Translations under genes and position numbers: made by a program
The notes under the pieces: model-generated
Told to the model about the DNA's origin: nothing
Databases searched by the model: none
The model's input: only the letters and a program-made list of their open reading frames with translations
NCBI RefSeq assembly: GCF_026151205.1
Contig: NC_087078.1
Coordinates: 653,675-717,674 of the forward strand
Direction: 5' to 3'
From: Bolinopsis microptera
Taxonomy: Eukaryota; Ctenophora; Tentaculata; Lobata; Bolinopsidae
Length of the DNA: 64,000 nt
In this document: positions 1-11,716 of the stretch, piece after piece
Layout of the letters: each line of letters begins with the position of its first letter
Numbering within the stretch: position 1 is the stretch's first letter

Positions 1-3000
1 ACTAATAATAATAATATAATAATAATCGATAAAGTTTTTCAAGTTTAACTAGGGTTAAAACAAAGATTTACATTATAAATCGGTAACCTAATGTTATCTT
101 ACGTTTGGTAAGGATGGTGGGCCAGGTTGGACAGCAACTTAACTTCGTTCTTACCTATCATTTTATCCCAGGATACGCCTGAAGAATGTGGGGTAAGATA
201 AATCAAAATAGGATTACTTAACTAATTAATTAATTAATTAATTAATTAATAGGGACACCAACAATGAATAATGGAAGTGCCGTAAAAAGGTGTGTGTGGG
301 AACTGTGATAATGGCAGAAATAAAAAATGAATGGTCATTGGTCAATAGAACAAATGTAGAGCATATAGATAAGGCACTATCTAGAATCTAGATGAGTATG
401 GGGCAAATCGCTATACGAAATAGGGAAACCAACAAGGAGAGGGTTATGGAGCAACAACCTGTGACAATTAGGCAAAGATCTAAGTTGTCAGAAATTTAAT
501 CGTATGGTTTAGTGGATAATTACAGCTAGTAATAGTAATTTGACTATCAGAGTATATTCAAACCTCCTGTACATTATTGTCTATTCTTGTATCCTAGTCC
601 GAGACTTTCTTGAATGATACGAAATATTTCAGCCCATCCGAATACTCCATAGTTTGAACCGTTTATTGTGTATCTTTCCAAAAACTCCGCAAGAACTTTA
701 AGCACGAGATTTTGGGTACGACTTGCTTTATTTCAAAAGAAAGTGTATTCAGAACCACGCATGTGCATCAGCAGATTTTGCACGTGCTGGTTTTGCACAT
801 GCTGGTTTTGCAAGTGCTGTAACGTCGCGCGCGGACCAGTACACGCTAGTAAACATCATCGTTTATAAACACTGTACACTGAGGGACATTGTGTCTTGTG
901 TATAATGACGTACACAGTAGTGCACCCCTCATTGTAGTAGTGTAGTAGAGTTCAGTAGTAGAAGTAATATAGTTTATTAACTTATATAATATATTGTAAT
1001 ATAGTATAATAGTGTATACACTTAAACTGTACATACAAAGTAAACTGAACTGTGTACAGTAAACAAAGGTTTATCAATAGCTGGTGCCGCACTGAATGCC
1101 AATTATGAGTCTTTATAAACACTAAAAAGACCTTTGTTGTTTTCTTTAACTTTTATACTCGATATTACGTTATCGTTTTGGCGTTTATGGTCACCTTCAT
1201 TGTACAATCTTCAAAGATAAAACTTAAAAGTTTTGGTTGATTGATCCGGTAAATCACAAACCGGTTTTTTAATAATAATTAAAATCTGTTACCATCAGTA
1301 CCATTATCTTTATACCACTAAACTTATGTACATTATCTTTATTATTATCTTTATTCGCTCGATACAACTAAACGTATGCTCTGATCATTTTACCATAACC
1401 TAAGCGCGATAAAGGGACTGATTTAAATATTTTACATAATATTTGAATAGGTGACCCACAGTGATCCTCCAGTGATCACCATACCCGTGTGAATTCATTA
1501 AACCCTCTTTTTAATAGCCTTTATACCGGTTTACAATCTTACTCTGTCTAGCGCATGTATAAGGCATGTTCTAGAGTATTTGGCATGTATCATCATTGTC
1601 CGCGAGGATTATTACCATAATTTGTTACAATCTGGACAGCTGTAATTACTACTCTGAAGTGACTTGTAACCATAGTAACCATGGTAACCATGGTAACCAT
1701 GGTAACTACAACTCAGCAATCCTTCTTTTCTGCTTAGACTGATCGTTATTTGTTGTATCGTAACCATACCAACCAGACTACATTTCTCAGTAATAACAAT
1801 GCCAACAAAAATTGAACATTATTTAGGTTGTATCCATGCCAACAAACAACTGCCATTATTTTGGTTGCACAATCAGGCTATAATTATGACATAAGACTCG
1901 TTAGCGTACCATGAACCAGCTTATCGACCAATAACTTGGTAATTACCCAACAGCTACAAAGTATAGACCCCCCACAAATCTTGAGCGCTATTATATATTA
2001 TTACCTATTATCCAGGTGAGGGTGAGGGGCCTCCCTATTGTCACGTGACACCACGAGATAACACCCTTTAATCACGTGATAACACCCTTTAACATCCCAC
2101 GTGTAGATACCTGCTTTTGTTTCATCAGTCCAGGTTGCTAAGTAACAACCTATACACACATGATAATTACAGTTAGATAATGCCTGTCGCCAGGATACGA
2201 TAGCTGAAAATGACGTTCGTTCAAGGGATTATCGTCTGTCATTAACAAAGTTTGTGTTGTGAAGGCATGGCAACATTATCTATAAACTACTGTATTTCCT
2301 GGTGTAGTAGGAATCTGTGTCTTCATTTCTGGACTTGCTATCCTCCGTAAGTTTTACTGAGAGAGAGAGGGAGAAACTTTGTGTTTCTGTTACAGTAGCA
2401 GGGTTACAGTTAACTTTCTGTTACAGTTAACAGTCCAACCTCCAAGGTTCAAACTTTTTATTTTAATCTGCTATCAACATCTTGAACAGATGTACTGTTT
2501 AATTAATCATTATCCTCCTAAAGTTTAGAAAGTTGGTGTTTGTGGGAGCTCATCGTTTAACCTGTGTCATTACAGTTAATATTACAGTTGTTACAGTTAA
2601 TGGTACACAAAACTCAATATATCTTCAAAACGGTACTCTTTATGTTGCAGTGCTAACTCTTGTTGCGGTACTTATTAATATTATGTCCTGCTGTACTGCG
2701 CGTTCTTTGAGTAGGTTTCTATAATAACGTGGGTTAAAGTTTTGTTTTAAATTCGGAATTTAGGATAAAGTGTGCAGTTTCACGCATCCTATTGCAAAAT
2801 ATTTTCTATAAAACTTTGCAAAATATTGTCTATAGAACTTTTCAGATCCGGTGAATGTCTGCATCTTCTATAGGTAGCAGCGAAGGGCGCCGGAAATTTT
2901 ACTTAGTCATGGTTCTTTGCGTGAGGGTTGAGGGAGAATTGAAAATTTAGAGGCAATGTTCAACTAGACCTATTCCCAGAACAGCTAAGAGTTGGGATAA

Positions 3001-3284
3001 CACTATATTTTAGTTATGGGATAACACTATTTAGTTATGGGATTTAGAAAAAATATTTGCACAAACAATATATACTGTATTAGTGCTTTTCATGCAACAA
3101 GTAAAACAAATCCTTTATGTCATGTTTCCAGGGTTTGGACTGGAATTGCCTGCTTAAAGAACCTCCATCGCATTACATTACATAATTTTCTGAAACATAT
3201 ATTACATTTACAATAAATTATGCAATATCACAACATTACATATGTATAATATGGGAACCGGTCACGAGGAAGAAGGTCGGACAC

Positions 3285-3345
3285 GAGGCCCTCGTGTCCT
3301 ACGCCTTCGTGTCCTCCGCCCTCGTGTCCTCCGCCCTCGTGTCCC
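3285..3345. repeat. 15-bp tandem repeat GTGTCCTCCGCCCTC
   Basis: Four imperfect copies of a CTCGTGTCCTCCGCC unit follow a short palindrome (GACACGAGG/CCCTCGTGTC). It is GC-rich compared with the flanks. No function is evident. Confidence 0.7.
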
Positions 3346-3611
3346 ATACCCCTGCTAGGGTCAACTTATAACCAATTTATTATTATTTATTCTACGAGTA
3401 ATTTACTTTAGGATACACGTTACTTGCTACAAAGGAGCCGCAATATTTGATTTAATTTTCCAAGACAAAAAGTAAAGATCAGTATCTTTGTTAGCAGTGC
3501 TTGTTTACTTCCAATTAAAAACAAGGATGTTATTCAGGGGTGTAACTTAGCGCATGCAGCGCATCTATACTATTCTATAGTCTACTGTTAAGAGCTTTTG
3601 TTAGAAACGTG

Positions 3612-3648
3612 AACTGTTATTCTATTCTGATTGAATAGAATAACAGTT
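3612..3648. repeat. Perfect hairpin, 16-bp stem
   Basis: AACTGTTATTCTATTC is followed after 5 bases by its exact reverse complement. It could be a small fold-back element or a structured RNA. No neighbouring gene explains it. Confidence 0.6.
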
Positions 3649-5065
3649 TATTGTCTTTCGATTGTCTTCCCTTCTGAAAACTTCAACTCTTCTGATTAAC
3701 TTTCGTGCATTCATGATAACAGTTTTAAAACTTGATGATTTCTTGGCAATAACTTTAAAGCACTAAAAGTGTCTGTTCTCATGCTAAGTATAGGCTTATA
3801 TAGTAGCTGGCAGGATCACCTGTTCACAAGCTCATAGCGAGAACAGCAAAAATACAGTTCCATTAGCATTAACGTTTATGTGCATTTCGTTATCCTTTAC
3901 GTCTTTAAAGGCTTTTTTCTTTGCAATAGTTCTCTGTTGCAGCTTGACAATGTGGTCAATTTCTATGTTAATTAAGGTGTAAAGGATTACCTCAATCTGT
4001 CTAATGCATCGAATTTGGTGGCTTATTCGGCGATAAAATATATCATAAATATAGTAGTTTAACTTTTAATTCGAATCATAGCATAAAAATAAAAATGCGC
4101 ATGAAGAACATTAGCTTAGGGAGTGTTGCCATGCATTGACAAGTTTCAAGATGTCATGCTTGGTGAAGTCTGGGTCGTCTGAGCAACTAAACTAAACTAT
4201 AATGATGTAATGCCCTTACCATAACTGTTATTTAACTAAGTCACCCCAATTACCTCATAACTAAAATAATTTGCTCCCATTAAGGGCCCATTAGCTGAAG
4301 CACGCGCAGAATTTACAGTGATGACCGGAATATAACGTGATAAAACGGTTCATTGAAAATATTGGAAGATTACGCTAAATTGAGCCTACTCGATAATAAA
4401 TCTTGTGCACGACAACCTACACGCTGCAGTCTCTATAGCGAGTGAGAGAGATCCACTAATCCTAGTTGATACATATCCAGATCAGTACAAAGTTGCAACA
4501 CTAATAATGCTCCATATCCACTAAACTGCTGCAGATAGTGTTTAAATACGCTTGTACTTTGTGTGGAGTTTAATTTGTACATAACAATAAACAGTGCGGC
4601 GGGGAGCGGAATTTGCAAGCACTGCACTTGAAAATATATTACCTGCCTCGGTGACGACACTTTGACGTTCTTATTCAATTGTGATGTTGTGAATTTTAGT
4701 TCTTGATTATATGCTTGATTTTTTGTTTGTAATAGTCTAGTTTTTTTTCTCGATGCGATCATTTTTCAGTTGTGTTTGCATTTAGTGTTTGTATTTCATT
4801 TGTATGGTAGTTTTGTCTGAAGTTAATCCGCTCTTGTTGTTTTACTGAATTATGCAACATATTCACGTGTTGTAGAATGATATTTCGAGATATCTTTTAG
4901 GATATCTTAGTTTTAGCCTAAAAGTATTAAGGGGTCGGGCTATCTGGATACTGCCAAAGTATTAATTAAGGGACGTTTGAGACTTGAGAGACGTTTAAGG
5001 GATGTTTAAGGGACGTGAGATATATCGTTTCTAAGATAACACCCAGTTTCCTCCTCACAGTAAAC

Positions 5066-8000
5066 ATGGACGCGCACCTGATGGACTGGGGGATGTCAGC
5101 CTCTAAAGACACTATATTCTACATCATGAACAGTCAGGAGTGTCCGATTGTTAAGTACAATGATACCAACAGTTACACTGCTCTTAACGTACTGTGGGGC
5201 CTTTTCTTCCTTGTTCTAGGAGTTTGTGAGTATTACTTTCACTTTCATTTTTATAGATATAATTTCACTTTCACTTTCATTTTTACAATTTTATCTTTAG
5301 TTGTGAGCTGAATGCATTGCACTGGGAAACGATTAACACTATTACAGGTACAGTGCTATTGAATGTAACAGCTATACGGGGGCTATACAGTACTACTAGT
5401 AGAACGGGAGACCTCTTCAAACCGGTAATAAGAAAATAACAGTTGCAATAATAACAGGACAAGTCACTGATTGGAACCAGCTTTGTTTACTGGTTAATGT
5501 TTACTCAAGAATTTATACATACAATTATATAGAATAGTTATATACCTAAATCTGCTAATATAAAACCAAAATAGCTCTAAGAATAAATAATCTAAATACT
5601 TCAGAGCTTAATATACAAATCAAAATAAAATTCTAGAAGACTGACAGTCTTAGGATAAGAGTATATTCCACGTGACTAGGATAAAAGTATATCCCATTTG
5701 TTTCTAGCATGTCATGTAAACTCTGTAGACTGTATATCAGCCTTGGTTAACTGACAAACTATGATTGGGTAAATCATAAATAAAATACATACTATAAATA
5801 TTTAAAATAAGTTATAAATATTTATAATAACAAGTTATAAATGTTAACAACTGTAATTTGCAGGTAATATACGTGAATATCTCTATACTGGACGTTGTGA
5901 GTGGACTGTGTACGCTGCTGAGTGGGGGGATAATGTTATCTAACTTCACTTGGGATGAGAGCGATGGTGGAGGTGAGAAAACATACAAACATACAAACAT
6001 ACAAACATACAGACATATAGACATACATATAGACATACAAACATACAAACATACAAACATACAAACATACAAACATACAAACATACAAACATACAAACAT
6101 ACAAACATACAAATATACGAACATACAAACATACAAACATACAAACATACAAACATACAAACATACAAACATACAAACATACAAACATACAAACTATAAA
6201 AATACAAACATACAAACATACAAACATACAAACATACAAACATACAAACATACAGACATACAAACATTCAAACATACAAACATACAAACATTCAAACATA
6301 CAAACATTCAAACATACAAACATACAAACATACAAACAAACAGACATACAGACATACAGACATACAGACATACAGACATTCAAACATACAAACATACAAA
6401 CATACAAACATACAAACATACAAACATACAAAGCAAACATACAAATTTTCAGACGAACAGAAATACTGACAGATAAACATACACGAGCATAAAAAGTAAT
6501 CGTACCTGTTTTATGATTGAAATTCCTGTCGAAGCTAAATTTATACTCCTTTGTATTGTTTTTCTTCGTGGAATAGGGCTTGTTTCCACCACCTGAAGAG
6601 ATTAAATATCACTGCTCTAGTTAAATTAAAACGACACAATGACACATATCTAAAATGTAATATCTTTAACGTGTCCTCCTCAAAAAAACTAGCTTAATAA
6701 TGGAAAAATCAAATAAATGGAATGGAAAATTTGCGAAATTTGTGCCCAAAATCATGGTAACCAAAATTATAGTAACCAAATTTATTGTGACCCAAATTTG
6801 TTTGTCCTAAGGTAAATCTAAACGACACAATGACAAATGTAATATCCTCCGCAGGACAATTCCTCTGCAATATATTCTATTAATATAGTAATTTAAAAAT
6901 TTGAAGACATTCAATTTTCACCCAATTGACTTTATATTTGGGGATATGGTAGGTATGGTTCCACAGATTTTCGTACTGGTATAGTTTTTTAAAGGGCCTA
7001 TGTCGACATAGGCCCTTTCTATTTGTAGGTGACGACATATCTAAAACGTGTCCTCCCCAGGACAGTGGCGTAACGTTGCCTTTTAGCGCCCCCCCCCCCC
7101 CCCTCCCCCGAAAAAGCGCCCTCCTGTTGGCGCCCCCTCCCCTTTCGTTATACGTATCTAAAATGTGATTGTAATATCCTCCGCAGGACAATTCCTCTGC
7201 AATATATTCGGAATCCTGTTGACCCTGGTGGTACAGGCCGATACCCGTAACCAAAATTATAGTAACCAAATTTATTGTGACCCAAATTTGTTTGTCCTAA
7301 GGTAAATCAAAACGACACAATGACACATGTAATATCCTTCCCAGGACAGTTCCTCTGCAATATATTCTATTAATATAGTAATTTACAAATTTGAAGACAT
7401 TCAATTTTCACCCAATTGACTTTATATTTGGGGATATGGTAGGTATGGTTCCACAGATTTTCGTACTGGTATAGTTTTTTAAAAGGGCCTATGTCGACAT
7501 AGGCCCTCTCTATTTGTAGGTGACGACATATCTAAAACGTGTCCTCCGCAGGACAGTTCCTCTGCAATATATTCGGAATCCTGTTGACCCTGGTGGTACA
7601 GACTAAAGTAATGCTGATGTCAGGAGGACTGTTAATCTCGGTGATAGCCTTGGTTTCTGGCTCCAAGATAGAACACTCAACTGCTGTGCGGATCTCTGCT
7701 GTAGTAGTGGTCCTGTCATGGGTTGTGGGCATCATCCACGCTTTCTTACCCTACATGTAGGTTTTATGTTATCTCTTTACTTGTTCCTTCCCTACATGTA
7801 GGTTTTATAATATCTCTTTACATGTTCCTACCCTACATGTAGGTCTTATATTATCTCTTTACTTGTTAATACCCTACATGTAGGTTTTATGTTATCTCTT
7901 TACTTGTTCCTACCCTACATATAGGTTTTATGTTATCTCTTTACTTGTTCCTACCCTACATGTAAGTCTTATATTATCTCTTTACTTGTTCCTATGAATA

Positions 8001-10616
8001 GGCACGAATATGCTGTACATCTTAAAAAGTGTTTCATTGTCCCGGTTACATTACAGGATTAAGACGAACCATATGATGGTGTTTTTACATATTTAACATT
8101 TACGAATGTATGTTTGACATGATTACTAGTGTGGTTCGTTTGTTCGCAGTTATAACTGTGTTTCACCCCTGTACTCCTCCTCAGGTTCGGCTCAGTTTAC
8201 ACTCAGCCTGACTACCTGACCATCTGTATCGGCAGCTTCGCGAGGATGAGCAACACTAAAACAGGTCAGTAGCCCCCAGTGTCCACTAGTGTGTATAGTC
8301 TATATAACTAGTAGTGTAACTATGGTAACTAGTAGTCTATAGTCACACCCTTACTGTAAGATCCTTAGTACTGATCCGCAGTTACGGACCAATGTAATAA
8401 TATGTATTAAACCTTGACGGCTTGTCAGAGGACAAAGGAACCGAGAGTGAAGGATGGTTAGATCATCATACCTTATTAGTTATTACCTCATCCCCGTATT
8501 CGGGAACATGGATCTCGATACTGGGGGGGCCGGGGGGTTAGGTGGAGGGGGTTCAGTATTCAGTATCGACCAATCAAAACCCAGAATCAATGCCACGAGT
8601 CACACTAGTATTCAGATTACATATCAAATGATGGAGTGGTTCGCTGTTCATTAGTCTCATGATTGAAATACTGATAGTTGGATAATACCCGGTTAGGAGA
8701 GACAAGGACAGATTACTTTGTTTGAGCTCTATTCGCAAATATACACCACCCAACAAAATCATACAAAAATATGCAATATTTAGACTACCCTTGGAGTGAA
8801 GTGCTTAAGTGTGTACCATATGTGTACAGATACACGAGTATTCCATAATACTTGCACTTATCTCCCACCCCACTCCCAGTATAAACAAGGACAGATTACA
8901 GTAGTAACACTAACTTCTCCCCCAGATAACTACTACTCCGGTCAGCTGATAATGCTCTTCATACCTCTAGTTCTGGGCTGTGTTATCTGCTGCTTTACTA
9001 TACCCGGCATGATATCCGCCAAGAGGAGCACTCAGGTAACTATGGTAACTAGTAGTGTAACTATGGTTACACTCAGGTTTTTTACTTTTTGAAAATTCAA
9101 CATTTGAGAATCAAGCGTTACATTTCAGCCATGCAAAATTAAACTGACATTATTTTGAGATAAAGTTATATTAGGGTACAGCTGCATTTTAAAGAAATCG
9201 CGGTCGTAAGTAAGTTGTGCTTACCAACTTAAACCAAGCACCTTCACCTAACGGCCCCAACGGTAATCTTTCTGCTCTTCTACATTTGTAGCAGAGAGGA
9301 TTACACTCAACAATAACCATGTAAAGAATTGAGTGTGTTACTATGGTAACTAGTAGTGTAACTATGGTAACTAGTAGTGTAACTATGGTAACTAGTAGTG
9401 TAACTATGGTAACTAGTAGTGTAACTATGGTAACTAGTAGAGTAACTATGGTAACTAGTAATGTAACTATGGTAACTAGTAGTGTAACTATGGTAACTAG
9501 TAGAGTAACTATGGTAACTAGTAATGTAACTATGGTAACTAGTAGTGTAACTATGGTAACTAGTAACGAATTGCTCTCTCTCAGGTCTACAAATGGGATG
9601 ATGAGTTATGGGGAGTATTCACCATGACCATGCTGTTCATGAGTTACCTTATCTGTCACGCAACCTACTTCATAGTTCATTTGTCTGGCATGTCAGAGAT
9701 GGACGAGAAGAGGACTATTGACTTCTGCAAACTTAGTCTCCTCAATATGAGATACTTCTTCGCTTTCATGGTCTTCACCATGTACCTATCAGGTATGTAC
9801 TTTACTGTGCACATTTACCATGTACCTATACATACTACTTCTACACTACTTACTGTACTCCGCAGTACTTACACACTCTCAACTGATAACCATTGTTGCG
9901 TGTGTTACTATGGTAACTAGTACTGATAACCATTGTTGCGTGTGTTACTATGGTAACTAGTACTGATAACCATTGTTGCGTGTGTTACTATGGTAACTAG
10001 TACTGATAACCATTGTTGCGTGTGTTACTATGGTAACTAGTACTGATAACCATTGTTGCGTGTGTTACTATGGTAACTAGTACTGATATATAACCATTGT
10101 TGCGTGTGTTACTATGGTAACTAGTACTGATAACCATTGTTGGGTGTGTTACTATGGTAACTAGTACTGATAACCATTGTTGCGTGTGTTACTATGGTAA
10201 CTAGTACTGATGACCATTGTTGCGTGTGTTACTATGGTAACTAGTACTGATAACCATTGTTGCGTGTGTTACTATGGTAACTAGTACTGATATATAACCA
10301 TTGTTGCGTGTGTTACTATGGTAACTAGTACTGATAACCATTGTTGTGTGTGTTACTATGGTAACTAGTACTGATAACCATTGTTGCAGGAATAGCAGAG
10401 CCCCTCAGCTACCTGACCACCAACATGGCACTGAGAGAGAAAGTTTGCGCTAGATTCCCCGACATAGGAGACTCAGAAGACACCGTCTCACCGGCCAGCA
10501 CAGGGAACAGAGTCACACCTCTACTGATAGAGATCAGACACAGGGAGGAGGAGGTGTCAACTCCTAAACGAGAAATACAACAGGTCCCCATCCAGCCAGA
10601 AGGGACGGAAATTTGA
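5066..10616 (+). CDS. Rhodopsin-like seven-helix receptor, divergent (7 exons)
   Basis: Exons 5066-5221, 5864-5972, 7552-7756, 8185-8264, 8926-9035, 9585-9792 and 10390-10616 join in phase to 364 codons. Only the first donor (GTTTGT) is poor. Predicted helices lie near residues 39-58, 60-82, 93-120, 133-153, 190-211, 229-252 and 272-296. Family marks seen are Cys93 at the start of helix 3 and Cys171 in loop 2 (the usual disulfide pair), Trp145 in helix 4, and EPLSY at 293-297 in place of NPxxY. An Asn-Xaa-Ser/Thr site precedes helix 1. The E/DRY triplet after helix 3 and the CWxP of helix 6 are absent, so signalling may be atypical. The tail is about 65 residues, with many charged and Ser/Thr residues. 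The ligand is unknown. The start was chosen as the ATG nearest the first helix; an in-frame ATG at 5015 also exists. Introns are packed with repeats. Confidence 0.65.
5982..6440. repeat. (CATACAAA)n microsatellite in receptor intron 2
   Basis: About 460 bp of an 8-bp unit (ACATACAA) with GACATACA and CATTCAAA variants. It starts within 10 bases of the exon-2 donor at 5973. The long Tyr/Val/Cys and Thr/Asn/Ile open frames across it are repeat artefacts. Confidence 0.95.
6760..7551 (+). repeat. Tandem duplication carrying truncated copies of receptor exon 3
   Basis: A block of about 310 bp (about 6760-7073) recurs at about 7248-7553. It carries the acceptor CCGCAG plus the first exon-3 bases (GACAGTTCCTCTGCAATATA). 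Partial exon-3 starts appear at about 6854 and 7337 and a longer one at about 7186-7240, which keeps some 45 bases of exon before diverging. The block also contains a perfect palindrome AGGGCCTATGTCGACATAGG at about 6990-7015 and 7493-7508. The real exon is the last copy at 7552, the only one open to a donor. Confidence 0.8.
7749..7993 (+). repeat. 42-bp tandem repeat containing copies of the exon-3 donor
   Basis: Six units of about 42 bp. Each begins CCCTACATGTAGGT, which is the exact end of receptor exon 3 plus its donor (ACAT|GTAGGT at 7756/7757), and each continues TTTATGTTATCTCTTTAC. The first unit overlaps the exon itself. The downstream copies are decoy donors. Confidence 0.85.
8625..8712. 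repeat. Single arm of a dispersed fold-back element
   Basis: About 85 bp that match one arm of the inverted repeat at 26118-26300. Shared words include TTAGTCTCATGATTGAAATA and GAGACAAGGACA. The second arm is absent here. It lies in receptor intron 4. Confidence 0.65.
9339..9565. repeat. 21-bp minisatellite GTAACTATGGTAACTAGTAGT
   Basis: About eleven units in receptor intron 5, ending just before the exon-6 acceptor (CTCTCTCAG, 9584). The same unit follows the exon-5 donor (CAG|GTAACTATGG at 9036), so the repeat may have started from that donor. Confidence 0.9.
9880..10389. repeat. 40-bp minisatellite abutting the last receptor acceptor
   Basis: Twelve to thirteen units of ACTGATAACCATTGTTGCGT plus GTGTTACTATGGTAACTAGT. 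The final unit runs straight into the true acceptor (CCATTGTTGCAG|G). The repeat unit therefore has TTGTTGCG where the functional site has TTGTTGCAG. Confidence 0.9.
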
Positions 10617-11716
10617 ACTAGATTTGACAATAGTAACCACAATTATAGCACAGGCATCGTTCCAATTTTGACCGTGACCGAGAAATACTCGGAAATTTGT
10701 CTAATTTCTGATAGCGAGACGACGCCGGATTTAGAGTGCAGTAAATCAATGCACCATTGAAGTGAAAGTTGTATTTGTAAATAAGCGGGCTGATTATGAC
10801 AATAACGAAGCCATTTTATATGAAACTAAAGCTCCCAAATAGAAAACTAGAAACTTATTGGGCAATAGGCCAAGTTAGCAAGAGTAAATATTTTTAGATA
10901 TTTTTTAGTAAACCATTGTTGAAGATGTAAATATAACTTGACGCTATTTTGATCATTTTGGTGTTTCATTCGTTTCAAAGTTAAATAATCGTTAATTTGA
11001 ACCGAACCTTTGAAGAAGTACAATTAAACAGAACCGACGTAATGTCGCACTAGATTTTGATGAACGCATTTGCTGGACAGGCAATTTTAAAAAGGAACTA
11101 CAGTCTTAGTTGTGTCAGTTTGTTACCAAATTACAAAATGAACTTGCTCAAGAAATAAATAAAAATGCAAACAATGAATTCAAAAACTTACGACTCTTCC
11201 TCCCTTCTCCCATGCATCTGATAATCTGGTGACATACTTTAGGAACTTCTCGATGCTTCCTCTTTAACATCCTAAATGTAGATAAGTTTTAGACAATAAA
11301 TTATCTCAATTGTGAAGCATGGGCTCCAAAATCTATAATTCGGCGTGGTAGAATTTGTAAACATGTGCCCAGAAACGCGCGCGCGCCAAGCGCGCAATTT
11401 GAATGTCGGAAAATGATCTTAAACAGACAATTTGTCTTTGCGCCTTACTGACAAGACAATATTTGATCGTGACCGATATACTGCTTCTCTGTCCAAGTGA
11501 AGTTTACGAATAACGAACCAATAGTAATAAAACACGGAGAGATAAATTGCTATATAAAATAAAATTAGCTGATGAAATCTGTTTTGCGGGGTCACGCTTA
11601 TATATACAAAATGCGATAAATTAATTGATTAAATTGAACATTAAAAACTATGAATAGATACAATTGAAAACAACAATTCAGTAAAATACTAAACTTTTCA
11701 ATTTAGATAATTGTTT
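10617..11716. other. Intergenic region between convergent receptor and NEIL1 genes
   Basis: This is a 3'-to-3' interval. A poly(A) signal-like AATAAATAAA at about 11154 could serve the receptor transcript. The run GCGCGCGCGCC lies near 11376. I see no coding region. Confidence 0.6.

Larger units (their letters stand above)
1..5065. other. Gene-free stretch upstream of the receptor gene
   Basis: I see no coding region that I can support here. The DNA is AT-rich with short repeats: a TTAA run near 221-250, a (GTAACCATG) run at 1669-1710, a cluster of CACGTG sites at 2041-2104, a GTGTCCTCCGCCCTC 15-mer repeat at 3285-3345 and a hairpin at 3612-3648. A 109-codon open frame on the minus strand at 4433-4762 has no recognisable domain and no splice or homology support, so it is not called. 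Confidence 0.6.

Noticed and set aside
4433-4762. 109-codon open frame, minus strand
   Set aside because: No domain, no splice partners, low-complexity context; probably chance.
5812-6480. Several long Tyr/Val/Cys-rich open frames on the minus strand
   Set aside because: They are readings of the CATACAAA microsatellite in an intron.
9339-10389. CRISPR-like regular repeats
   Set aside because: The units are head-to-tail minisatellites without unique spacers in an intron of a eukaryotic gene.
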